Below are positions 6,589 to 13,403 of a DNA stretch of 17,205 nt, in pieces. The stretch lies in the NCBI GenBank assembly GCA_007133925.1, contig SLLU01000023.1:1-17205 (forward strand), written 5' to 3'. The DNA is from Candidatus Halarchaeoplasma halalkaliphilum (GTDB lineage: Archaea; Thermoplasmatota; Thermoplasmata; Halarchaeoplasmatales; Halarchaeoplasmataceae). Position numbers and translations under genes: made by a program. Position 1 is the first letter of the stretch; every line of letters begins with the position of its first letter. The notes beneath the pieces are model-generated. The model made no database searches, was not told the origin of the DNA, and saw only the letters and a list, made by a program, of their open reading frames with translations.

Positions 6589-7155
6589 ATGCTGAAAAGA
6601 TTGGTAGCTTCCATGAAGGACTGTCCCGCTGTTAAGATGAACGATTACTACTATTTCATACATCCCATAACAGACGGACTGCCCCTGGTGGAACCGGAAC
6701 TGCTTGAAGAGGTCGTGGACGCGGTCATCGCCGTTGCAGACCTGGACTGCGATTACATACTCACTGCCCAGTCCATGGGATTTCCCCTTGCTACCGCCCT
6801 TTCCCTCAAAACTGGCCTGCCCTACAAGTACATAAGAAAGAGGAGTTACGGTCTGGGGGGTGAGGTATCCATAGATCAGGTTACGGGTTACTCCTCCGGG
6901 AACATGTTCATCAACTTCGTGGAGAAGGGGGATCGAGTTCTCCTGGTGGATGATGTTCTCAGCACGGGAGGTACCCTTAAAGCCATAGTCAAGGCCCTCC
7001 AGTCCATGGAAGTTGAGATCGGGGACACGGTCATAGTATTCGAAAAGATAGGCGTTCGCGATGAACTGGAAAGGGAACTGGGTATGGAGATCAAAACATT
7101 ACTGCGGTTAAGGATGGACGGTCGGAACGTAGAGGTGATCGAGCAGGGCCTCTAG
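6589..7155 (+). CDS. hpt: hypoxanthine (guanine) phosphoribosyltransferase, archaeal type
   Basis: 188 aa, matching the archaeal Hpt family in length and layout. Transfers phosphoribose from PRPP to hypoxanthine (and often guanine), making IMP. Recognisable blocks: YYFIHPITDGLPLVEPELL near the N-terminus, SMGFPLATALSLKTGLPY, the IRKRSYGLGGEVSIDQVTGY block, and the PRPP loop LLVDDVLSTGGTLKA (118-132, acidic pair D121/D122). A strong ribosome binding site GGAGGTG (6574-6580) sits 8 nt before the ATG, inside the end of the deaminase gene, and only 2 nt separate the reading frames. It closes the salvage operon by re-using the hypoxanthine released by the phosphorylase. Its TAG overlaps the stop of the convergent beta-helix gene in a shared CTAG. 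Confidence 0.94.
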   Translation: MLKRLVASMKDCPAVKMNDYYYFIHPITDGLPLVEPELLEEVVDAVIAVADLDCDYILTAQSMGFPLATALSLKTGLPYKYIRKRSYGLGGEVSIDQVTGYSSGNMFINFVEKGDRVLLVDDVLSTGGTLKAIVKALQSMEVEIGDTVIVFEKIGVRDELERELGMEIKTLLRLRMDGRNVEVIEQGL

Positions 7156-10100
7156 ACCTTGAGCACCCTCCTACGTTTACCTGACCCGTCCTCCCTCAGG
7201 GCCCTGTACTTCTTTCTGACGGTATAACTCTCCTTCTCACTTTTTATCTTCCGGTGTTTTTTGATACCTTCGGGAGGTACCCTTACGGGAACTTCGGGTT
7301 CGATCGCCACATCACCCACCACATCTATTATGGATTCCTCCTCTTCCTCCGGCGCCTCTTCCGCCAGTACCCTGAGCATGCGTTTCCTATCGCTCTTCCT
7401 ACGGAGTAACGGGAGTTTGCTCCTGTCTTTTTTCTTCATGAGGGGAAGTTTATGGAACTTTTCACGGGTCCGCTTGGCCCTGTCACCCACACCGTCTTCA
7501 TCACCATAATCTTCTATCCATTTGGCACCCTCGAGATTTAGCCTTCTTCTTTCCCTAGACCATTGGTTGGAGAGCAACTTGTATATGATCAGCAGGAAAA
7601 GAACCACCACCAGTACGAAGAGCAGGATTTGTCCGAAGAATCCGAAAACGTCAGGTGTATCGGATTCCACCTCTAGCACCTTTTCATCGGATGTGACGGT
7701 CAGATTTGGTCCCAGGGGATTGTACTCCTGGGCGGTGTAATAATATACATGGGAACCCGGGGAGATCGGCTTCTCGAATACGTAGAGAACACCTTCTCCA
7801 TAGTCCACGGGGTCCAAGGGTACCATGGGGTGCCTGTGTCCGTTGATCACGATCTCCACGTAGTTCGGGGCATAGCCATCCAAATCCACGTATTCCAGTG
7901 TCCATCTTGCCCTTCCCTGGTACACATCAACGGATATCTCCCTTATGACGGGAGGATCGTTTACCGGTGTGACCTCCAGGGAAAAGGCGAGCCAAGTTGT
8001 CAGGTTCTCGGATAAACCCACCTGGAAGAACATCTCAACGGTACCGTGGAAGTTCGCCGGAGGGACGAAATCCACACCATGGTCAGTTATGGATACCTGG
8101 ATAGGATGGACATCCCTGACATCCAGAAGGAAAGAACCCGGGGGTAGTATGGACAGCAGGTCGAAATCCCTTATGGCGGAGTCCTCCTTAATGGTCAGGT
8201 TGAGAGAATGGGATATCACCAGTCTGCTGTAGGAGTCTTTCCATACCAAGTCATGTTGGTAGAGAGAATCCATGACGGAGATATTGGAGCGGGTAAGGTG
8301 AAGTTCATAGCGGCTCCCGGTTATGGTGGTGGTGGAAAGGGTGGCGGATGATGATTCGAACTTCATACCGTAGATGGTGTTGTTCAATAGATGATTTCGC
8401 TTCAGGTAGGGTGAACCGGATACCACCGAGATGCCATATATGCTGTTCTCAAAGATCAGGTTATGGTATATCCACAAAGAGGAGCCAGTCCATATACCAC
8501 CCTCGTTTCCATAGATGGTATTATTCATTATCACCCCTTCACTGTGTTCCATGTACATGCCAGGTCCGCGGTTGTAACAGATAAGATTGTCTTCTACCCT
8601 AAGGTCTGAGCATGAGGAAGAGGATATCGCCACGCCGGAGTTGTTCTCCACGACGTTCCCCCTAACGATTATATTATCACCGGCGAGCCTCATGCCGTTG
8701 GTACCGTTGTATACGGTATTTCCCTCTACAACGAGATCTTGCGCGGATGTGGTGTGCAAAGCCCAGGCACCCGAGCCTTTCATCTCGTTACTGAAGATTG
8801 AACCACCGGAATCAGAGAGAATGACCCCATTCCCCACCATATCAAAGAGGTTCTCGTTTATCTGTACCTGACTACGGGTGGCCCTCACACCCAGGGCGGA
8901 ATCAAAGAAAGTGTTGCGTTTCACATGGATCCGGGAATCAACGGATTCCACCGATGGTCCTTTCATACCCCTGAACAGATTGTCCTCAAGGGTGTACACC
9001 CCGTCTTCCAGGAGCATGCCCGGACCTGAGAGGCTCTTAAAGGTGTTGGCTCCCAGGAGCACCTCGGTGGATGCCATCTCTATGCCACGATAACCCCGGA
9101 AGCGATTGTTTACAATCACCGGGAACCCGCCCATAGTAGAGATGGCTGGACCCCGATGGGAGTCGAAGTTGTTATTCAAGATGGCGGGGGACGCGGATTC
9201 GGAACGGATCCCCACGGTACGGTAGGCCCTGAAGGTGGAATCACGGATGGTGGGTGAAGATTCTTCTATGCGTATGGTCTCACTTCCCCCAACGAAGGAA
9301 TTGCGTATGAAGGATACCTGGTTGGAACGGACCGTGAATTCGGGTTGTGCTTCCGGATTCCTGCTACCGTATATATCCGAGTTCTCAATCGAGACCATGC
9401 TGCCCTCCATGAATTGAAAGTTGAACCCTGATCCGTGGAGATTCTCCTGTGAGTAGGGGACCTCTATGTTCCAGTATGCGCTCTCATACATCTGGATCCG
9501 ATAACCTCTCCCGGGCATCAGATGATCACCGGGTCCAAGCCGGACAGTGCCATGACCGGTTTCCACCTCCACCCATTTCACGCTATCCATCATACCGGAG
9601 AGCGCTTGGGAGAAAAGCATGGGTTCGTGGAGGGGATAACTCACCATGTTGAACCCTTCTTTGAGTGGGATGGTGACCAAGTAGGGAAGGTTTCCCCTCT
9701 GTTGAAGTAGGACCGGGCTTGTGATGTTGATCGACACACCCATGGTCCGGTTGATTTCACGAAGGGAGTTGTAGTGATCGGGTCGTCCCACCACATAGGT
9801 CTTCCAGGGCATTACAGGATCCCACGGATCGTAAGAAAATATCTTGTCGTAATGACCCTCCAAGGGTGCCAGGACATTCTCCACCGAATCGTCTTCACGT
9901 TTGAAGGGAAAAGATAGTGTGTTGAACCCGGGTTCCAGTTCCACGGAGAACTCTAGTTCCAGATTGTCCTCGTAGGATATGATGTGGGAGTCCCGTATGT
10001 TGAGAACACCGCCATCATGGACGGTGTAGGAACCGGGAGATGATGTGTTCAAAACCATGTCAACGTTCTCCAGGACCAGTGTACCCCGGATGTCCATGTC

Positions 10101-10271
10101 ACCCTGGATAAACAGGCTCTGATCACGAATTATCCGTGTTTCACCCGGGGGTACGACCAGTCCCTGTACCACCTCCACAGATTCAACCTGTGTAAAAGTA
10201 AAACTAGTGAAAAGTATCATGAGTATGAATACCATGGATATAGTTACCCTGTTGGGACCGGGGGTTTTCAT
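7152..10271 (-). CDS. large beta-helix surface protein with membrane anchor and charged cytoplasmic tail
   Basis: 1039 aa. Order: signal peptide (about 8-30); beta segment (35-100); a duplicated module starting GFNTLSFPF (115-123) and GFNMVSYPL (206-214), the second closing with GRGYRIQM; a right-handed parallel beta-helix (about 280-650) of some 15 turns with the recurring pattern (I/V)xxNxF/I, as in NNNF, VNNRF, GANTF, EDNLF, KRNTF, MNNTI; a beta domain ending in the cadherin-like TPVNDPPVI (768-776); another beta domain (780-870); one membrane helix (876-900); and a 139-residue cytoplasmic tail with acidic (EEAPEEEEES) and basic runs. Many NxS/T sites suggest glycosylation outside. No catalytic residues can be assigned; a binding or S-layer-associated role is possible. 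GAGGT lies 9 nt before the ATG, 15 nt after the moaD-like stop, so the two are an operon. Confidence 0.88.
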   Translation of the reverse strand: MKTPGPNRVTISMVFILMILFTSFTFTQVESVEVVQGLVVPPGETRIIRDQSLFIQGDMDIRGTLVLENVDMVLNTSSPGSYTVHDGGVLNIRDSHIISYEDNLELEFSVELEPGFNTLSFPFKREDDSVENVLAPLEGHYDKIFSYDPWDPVMPWKTYVVGRPDHYNSLREINRTMGVSINITSPVLLQQRGNLPYLVTIPLKEGFNMVSYPLHEPMLFSQALSGMMDSVKWVEVETGHGTVRLGPGDHLMPGRGYRIQMYESAYWNIEVPYSQENLHGSGFNFQFMEGSMVSIENSDIYGSRNPEAQPEFTVRSNQVSFIRNSFVGGSETIRIEESSPTIRDSTFRAYRTVGIRSESASPAILNNNFDSHRGPAISTMGGFPVIVNNRFRGYRGIEMASTEVLLGANTFKSLSGPGMLLEDGVYTLEDNLFRGMKGPSVESVDSRIHVKRNTFFDSALGVRATRSQVQINENLFDMVGNGVILSDSGGSIFSNEMKGSGAWALHTTSAQDLVVEGNTVYNGTNGMRLAGDNIIVRGNVVENNSGVAISSSSCSDLRVEDNLICYNRGPGMYMEHSEGVIMNNTIYGNEGGIWTGSSLWIYHNLIFENSIYGISVVSGSPYLKRNHLLNNTIYGMKFESSSATLSTTTITGSRYELHLTRSNISVMDSLYQHDLVWKDSYSRLVISHSLNLTIKEDSAIRDFDLLSILPPGSFLLDVRDVHPIQVSITDHGVDFVPPANFHGTVEMFFQVGLSENLTTWLAFSLEVTPVNDPPVIREISVDVYQGRARWTLEYVDLDGYAPNYVEIVINGHRHPMVPLDPVDYGEGVLYVFEKPISPGSHVYYYTAQEYNPLGPNLTVTSDEKVLEVESDTPDVFGFFGQILLFVLVVVLFLLIIYKLLSNQWSRERRRLNLEGAKWIEDYGDEDGVGDRAKRTREKFHKLPLMKKKDRSKLPLLRRKSDRKRMLRVLAEEAPEEEEESIIDVVGDVAIEPEVPVRVPPEGIKKHRKIKSEKESYTVRKKYRALREDGSGKRRRVLKV

Positions 10272-10286
10272 GTTAACATACCTCTA

Positions 10287-10544
10287 TCAACCCCCGCTGA
10301 CCGGGGGTAACAGTGCGATCTCATCACCGTCTGACAGGGGCTCATCTCCCCTACCAGTCTCTCGGTTCACCGCGATTATTATCTGCAGGGAGGGCTTTGC
10401 CAGTGGAGGATATTCTTTCTTCAGCATCTCCAGCAACTCTTTGGCTGATGTGCCGGACTGAACTTCCCGGGTGATCCTGGGAACTCCCACTGCGTCCCTG
10501 GTGGCTGCAAAGAACTTCACGGTGACGGATATTTCGGATGACAT
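10287..10544 (-). CDS. MoaD/ThiS-family ubiquitin-like sulfur carrier (or SAMP)
   Basis: 85 aa from the chosen ATG. Beta-grasp fold signature: an N-terminal strand (ISVTVKFFAATRDAVG), helix (SAKELLEMLKKEYPPL), strand (IIIAVNRE), DGDEIALLPPVSGG with the C-terminal di-glycine that is adenylated and thiocarboxylated. FFAATRDAVG and LLPPVSGG are typical of MoaD (small subunit of molybdopterin synthase); archaeal SAMP protein modifiers share the same fold and tail, and the two cannot be separated here. No moaE, moeB/ubaA or other cofactor gene is near. An upstream in-frame ATG at 10556 adds four residues, but the TATA box is centred about 17 nt from it and 29 nt from the ATG at 10544, so the latter is favoured. 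Followed after 15 nt by the beta-helix gene. Confidence 0.88.
   Translation of the reverse strand: MSSEISVTVKFFAATRDAVGVPRITREVQSGTSAKELLEMLKKEYPPLAKPSLQIIIAVNRETGRGDEPLSDGDEIALLPPVSGG
10290..10308 (-). promoter_or_regulatory. GC-rich hairpin at the moaD-like / beta-helix gene junction
   Basis: On the minus strand ACCCCCG-GTCAG-CGGGGGT forms a perfect 7-bp stem with a 5-nt loop. It covers the last codons of the moaD-like gene (PVSGG) and ends one base before its stop, about 20 nt ahead of the beta-helix gene start. No T-run follows, so it is not an obvious terminator. It may mark an mRNA processing or stability point; part of the match is forced by the conserved Gly-Gly codons. Confidence 0.4.
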
Positions 10545-10568
10545 CTCTCTGTCCATGTTTACACGATA

Positions 10569-10578
10569 CTATATTATT
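10569..10578 (-). promoter_or_regulatory. TATA box for the moaD-like / beta-helix operon
   Basis: AATAATATAG on the minus strand, centred about 29 nt from the ATG at 10544 and only about 17 nt from the alternative ATG at 10556, so it decides the start. Confidence 0.55.
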
Positions 10579-10632
10579 TACGTTTTGGTGAAAGACCGTT
10601 TAGGCAGCCTGTGATGTGGTTGTCGCGGTAAT

Positions 10633-10642
10633 AATTAAATAC
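10633..10642 (+). promoter_or_regulatory. TATA box for the winged-helix gene at 10665
   Basis: AATTAAATAC is centred 27 nt before the ATG at 10665, with no ribosome binding site between; a leaderless transcript is likely. Confidence 0.55.
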
Positions 10643-10664
10643 TGTAACGTAACTCCGTATAATC

Positions 10665-11111
10665 ATGCCATTCAATATGAAGGTCACGAGCCATACGCCC
10701 ATATCCTCTGACTCCCTGGAGGAGGTTTTGGAGAATTTTTTACTGGATATAGGATACCTCTCGGGAAGGATAGACCGAGATGAACTCTACGAAAGCATAC
10801 CGTTCCAACTCTGGACCCACTGCTTCCTGAAGGATGTGGAGCGTGTGTGGACCGTGGACGAGATGGCCGAAACCCTCAAGGCTTCCAAGCCCAGCATATA
10901 TCGCCATCTCAACAAGATGAAGGATCTGGATATCGTGGAATCCGAGGATATCGTGGTGGAGGATAACGGGGAGGTCATCAAAAAAGGATACCGGATAAGA
11001 CACGGGGATCTGGTCACCGCGTGGCACATAACGGAAGCCAACGTGGAGTCCGCAATGAAAAGATACAGGGAGTCCATACAAAGGATAGACAAGTTGATCA
11101 AGAAGGGGTGA
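10665..11111 (+). CDS. winged-helix transcriptional regulator (ArsR/MarR-like)
   Basis: 148 aa. A helical N-terminal part (about 15-60) leads into a helix-turn-helix at 62-94: VWTVDEMAETLKASKPSIYR, with recognition helix KPSIYRHLNKMKDL. A wing follows (DIVESEDIVVEDNGEVIKKGYRI) and then a C-terminal helix (ITEANVESAMKRYRESIQRIDKLIKK) that could serve for dimerisation. No metal-binding cysteine pair typical of ArsR sensors is seen (single Cys53), so the signal is unknown. The ATG at 10665 fits the TATA box as a leaderless start. The next gene starts 5 nt after its stop, its ribosome binding site GGGGTGAT overlapping this stop, so they form an operon. Confidence 0.8.
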   Translation: MPFNMKVTSHTPISSDSLEEVLENFLLDIGYLSGRIDRDELYESIPFQLWTHCFLKDVERVWTVDEMAETLKASKPSIYRHLNKMKDLDIVESEDIVVEDNGEVIKKGYRIRHGDLVTAWHITEANVESAMKRYRESIQRIDKLIKKG

Positions 11112-11116
11112 TATAA

Positions 11117-11395
11117 ATGAAAGAAAAAGATGAGCGTTCCTTCGATCGGTTGGTGGAAGGTTCCAAGTACCGGATAATGTCCTTCAGGACAAGAGAAGAG
11201 AGCATGGAGACCTGCGGTATCTTCAAGGGATATCTTTACTTGGGCAGAGACCAGGCACTCAAGATAGAACTCGAGGACGATGATAAAACCATCAGGTTGA
11301 TACCCTCTCACATGGTGCTGTACATGGAAGTAATAGAACAGCTGGAAGATGCTCCTAAAGAAAGCAAGAAGTCCAGTTCGTCATACTACGGGTGA
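11117..11395 (+). CDS. small conserved protein, possibly Sm-like
   Basis: 92 aa. An N-terminal helix (ERSFDRLVEGSK) is followed by alternating short strands: YRIMSFRT, METCGIFKGYLYL, ALKIELEDD, KTIRLIPSHMVLYMEVIEQ. The order (helix, then strands with a GxFKGY turn and a late IPSHMV strand) resembles the Sm/LSm RNA-binding barrel, but the classical Sm1/Sm2 signature residues are not clear, so this is a structural guess. The last 15 residues are a Lys/Ser-rich tail (KESKKSSSSYYG), probably disordered. Translated from GGGGTGAT overlapping the stop of the upstream regulator; no promoter of its own is visible. Confidence 0.65.
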   Translation: MKEKDERSFDRLVEGSKYRIMSFRTREESMETCGIFKGYLYLGRDQALKIELEDDDKTIRLIPSHMVLYMEVIEQLEDAPKESKKSSSSYYG

Positions 11396-11399
11396 AGAC

Positions 11400-11408
11400 T
11401 TATAGTAA
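11400..11408 (+). promoter_or_regulatory. TATA box for the GTG-started gene at 11429
   Basis: TTATAGTAA centred 25 nt before the GTG. It is the main support for this non-ATG start as a leaderless gene. Confidence 0.5.
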
Positions 11409-11428
11409 TTTACATAGAAACCGGAACT

Positions 11429-11713
11429 GTGGAGGAAAGGCTCCTCAAGCTCCTGCTCAGGGATATCCCCATGACCCTTAAAGAAGCCGCTGATGAGTTG
11501 AAACTGTCCGAATCCAAGTTGAATCGTGTCTGCAAGGGTCTCGTTTCCAGGGGCATAATACAGATGGAGGGGACCGGAGATACGGTTTACCTACGATTGA
11601 TCAGAAGGGACATATCCTTCCACGGAACGAATCCTTCCCAGAAGAGGTCCATCAAGAGGAGGGGGAAAAAAAAGAGGGAAGATGAGGGACCGGATGGATT
11701 CATGTACGCATGA
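11429..11713 (+). CDS. small winged-helix protein with basic tail (GTG start)
   Basis: 94 aa. Residues 1-60 read as a winged helix: ERLLKLLLRDIPM, TLKEAADELKLSES, recognition helix KLNRVCKGLVSRGI and a wing (IQMEGTGDTVYLRLI). Residues 68-82 are strongly basic (KRSIKRRGKKKRE), useful for DNA or RNA binding. The GTG at 11429 is 25 nt downstream of a TATA-like box, supporting a leaderless GTG start; the next in-frame ATG (11471) would cut into the first helix. Located 153 bp upstream of the MATE transporter in the same direction, so it is a candidate regulator of that gene, though nothing in the sequence proves it. Confidence 0.68.
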   Translation: MEERLLKLLLRDIPMTLKEAADELKLSESKLNRVCKGLVSRGIIQMEGTGDTVYLRLIRRDISFHGTNPSQKRSIKRRGKKKREDEGPDGFMYA

Positions 11714-11730
11714 AAAGGATTATATAGTGG

Positions 11731-11747
11731 TTACCCCCTATGGGTAA
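11731..11747. promoter_or_regulatory. inverted repeat, possible operator upstream of the MATE gene
   Basis: TTACCC-CCTAT-GGGTAA is a perfect 6-bp inverted repeat with a 5-nt centre. A wider pair GTTAC (11730-11734) / GTAAC (11750-11754) flanks it. It directly follows a TATA-like stretch ATTATATAG (11719-11727), the position expected of a repressor site. Confidence 0.4.
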
Positions 11748-11761
11748 TTGTAACGATAACA

Positions 11762-11778
11762 CCCTCCCACCCCCCCCC
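11762..11778 (-). other. G-rich tract with G-quadruplex potential
   Basis: On the minus strand the tract reads nine Gs, T, GGG, A, GGG. The G9 run can provide two G3 tracts, making four tracts with one-base loops. It sits between the inverted repeat and the MATE promoter. Confidence 0.45.
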
Positions 11779-11789
11779 TTACTTTATTA

Positions 11790-11796
11790 TTTTTTT
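11790..11796 (+). terminator. T-run, probable terminator of the 11429 gene
   Basis: Seven consecutive Ts preceded by T-rich TTACTTTATTA, about 77 nt after the stop at 11713. Archaeal transcription commonly ends at such runs without a hairpin. Confidence 0.5.
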
Positions 11797-11834
11797 CGGT
11801 CTAAAATACCATATATTTAACGACTAACCTATGC

Positions 11835-11843
11835 ATATATATA
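11835..11843 (+). promoter_or_regulatory. TATA box for the MATE gene
   Basis: ATATATATA is centred about 28 nt before the ATG at 11867, giving an expected start of transcription at or within a few bases of the ATG. Another TATA-like stretch (CATATATTTAA, about 11810-11820) lies further upstream. Confidence 0.6.
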
Positions 11844-11866
11844 CAAGTGTTCTTCCTCGTTCGTAG

Positions 11867-13297
11867 ATGTTCCGCCGACCGGGTAAACCTGACATACTAA
11901 AAGGTAGTATCCTCACCACCCTGCTTTTGATAGGTTGGCCCATAATGATCGAATCACTGTTACAGATCAGCTATGACCTTGCGGACACGTATTGGTTGGG
12001 GAACATGGGAGAAAAGGCAGGGATGGAAGCCCTGGCGGCCACACAGGTTTCCTGGCCCCTGGTGTGGCTGATGGTATCTGTGGGCTCCGGCTTCGGTGTG
12101 GCGGCCATCGCCCTCATATCCCAGCACACGGGAGCCAAGCAGCACAAAGAGGCGGAGGTGGTTGCAGGGCAGGTTTTCTTCTTCATGCTGGTTTTTTCCA
12201 CAATCGTGGCCATCGTTGGTTTCCTAATATCACCCATGCTCCTGCGGTCCATACTTCCGGACAGTCCGGAGGTGGCTGCCAAGGGCACCGTCTTCATGAG
12301 GACCATATTCATCAGCCAGCCCTTCATGTTCACTTTCATGGCCTTTGCCTTCATATTGAGGGCCTGGGGAGACACGGTCACACCCATGATAATCTCAGCG
12401 GTGACGGTGACCTTGAACATAATACTGGACCCCCTGTTCATTTACGGTGTGGGTCCCATCCCCCAATGGGGCATATTCGGAGCTGCCCTGGCCACCCTGC
12501 TCACCAGAGCCCTAGCGGCCTCCGTGGCCATATACCTTCTATTCAGGGGGAAAGTGGGCATAAAGCTAAACTTTGATAACATCAAACCCGACTTCGGCAA
12601 ACTGAAGAAGCTGTTCAGGATAGGTGCGCCGGCCAGCATAGGCAACAGTGGTACCGCTTTCGGGTTCGTTGCGGTGATGTTCATAGTTGCAAGGGTGCAC
12701 AACAGCGATGCGGCCCTGGCGGCCTACAACGCCGGTGATCGAATACTAGGAGTGATGTTCGTTCTCATGGGGGGACTGGCCATAGCCATGAGCACCATGA
12801 TAGGGCAGAACCTGGGTGCGGGGCAGGTGGAAAGGGCCCAGGAGGTAGTTAAGAAGGGAATGATGGCCATAGGCGGACTCATGGGGGTGTTCACCATAAT
12901 ACTGTTCTTCCTTGCCAGGGACCTCATAATCATATTCAACCAGAACCCCGATGTGGTGGAGATAGGAGCGAGCTTCCTGCTGATTTTTTCATTGAGCATG
13001 CCCTTCTTCGGCCTGTTCAGGGCCTCCAATGCCGTTTTCGAGGGTTCGGGCCAAACCAAATACATGATGGCCCTCGATCTTTTAAGGTTGTGGGGTCTCA
13101 GGGTACCCCTGGCCTTCGTGTTCGCTCTGGTACTGGGTTTCCAATCGTCCGGTGTGTGGATAGGCATGGCCCTGAGCAATGTTCTATCCGCGGTAGCAGC
13201 CATACTTGTACTTCGTACGGGAAAGTGGAAAACAACGGTGATAGAAGAGAAAGCCGTGATACCAAAGAGGCACGAACAGATCAAGAGCACACGCTGA
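11867..13297 (+). CDS. MATE family multidrug/toxin efflux transporter
   Basis: 476 aa, normal length for the family, with about 12 hydrophobic segments in two similar six-helix halves. Exports drugs or metabolites by proton or sodium antiport at the cell membrane. D40 (DLADTYWLG) in the first helix and N184/D188 (NIILDPLF) correspond to D41, N180 and D184 of the Pyrococcus MATE cation site. Further marks: WPIMIESLLQ near the start, GWGxxGAALAT-like GIFGAALATLLTR, and the second-half APASIGNSGTAF and FRASNAVFEGSGQTKYMM. The ATG at 11867 is 28 nt after a TATA box. It converges on the tRNA-Pro gene. Its substrate cannot be told from sequence. Confidence 0.95.
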   Translation: MFRRPGKPDILKGSILTTLLLIGWPIMIESLLQISYDLADTYWLGNMGEKAGMEALAATQVSWPLVWLMVSVGSGFGVAAIALISQHTGAKQHKEAEVVAGQVFFFMLVFSTIVAIVGFLISPMLLRSILPDSPEVAAKGTVFMRTIFISQPFMFTFMAFAFILRAWGDTVTPMIISAVTVTLNIILDPLFIYGVGPIPQWGIFGAALATLLTRALAASVAIYLLFRGKVGIKLNFDNIKPDFGKLKKLFRIGAPASIGNSGTAFGFVAVMFIVARVHNSDAALAAYNAGDRILGVMFVLMGGLAIAMSTMIGQNLGAGQVERAQEVVKKGMMAIGGLMGVFTIILFFLARDLIIIFNQNPDVVEIGASFLLIFSLSMPFFGLFRASNAVFEGSGQTKYMMALDLLRLWGLRVPLAFVFALVLGFQSSGVWIGMALSNVLSAVAAILVLRTGKWKTTVIEEKAVIPKRHEQIKSTR

Positions 13298-13301
13298 AGT
13301 G

Positions 13302-13306
13302 AAAAA
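13302..13306 (-). terminator. T-run after tRNA-Pro, probable end of the ribosomal operon
   Basis: On the minus strand the encoded CCA is followed by TACC and then TTTTT, a short oligo-T typical of archaeal termination. Confidence 0.45.
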
Positions 13307-13310
13307 GGTA

Positions 13311-13388
13311 TGGTGGGGCCGCCGAAATTTGAATTCGGGTGCCTAGCTCCCCATGCTAGAAGGATGGACCAAGCTACCCCACGGCCCC
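13311..13388 (-). tRNA. tRNA-Pro(GGG) with encoded CCA
   Basis: Cloverleaf read on the minus strand: acceptor GGGGCCG/CGGCCCC (7 bp), discriminator A at 13314, followed by CCA at 13313-13311 in the DNA itself. Anticodon stem CTAGC/GCTAG with loop ATGGGGA, anticodon GGG (reads CCC and CCU). T stem CCGAA/TTCGG with loop TTCAAAT; four-base variable loop. No intron. It begins 15 nt after the rpoN stop and no TATA box is visible in front, so it is probably cut out of the ribosomal-protein operon transcript. The tRNA-Ser in this window does not encode CCA. Confidence 0.95.
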
Positions 13389-13403
13389 ACGATGAGAAAG
13401 GTG

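Noticed and set aside
11992..12576. 194-codon plus-strand frame inside the MATE gene
   Set aside because: An out-of-frame His/Gly-rich product overlapping conserved transporter helices.
1623..13388. tRNA-Pro as the second att copy of the element at tRNA-Ser
   Set aside because: The T arms and acceptor ends of the two tRNAs differ throughout (GGGAG/TTCGAAT against CCGAA/TTCAAAT), so they do not form a direct repeat.
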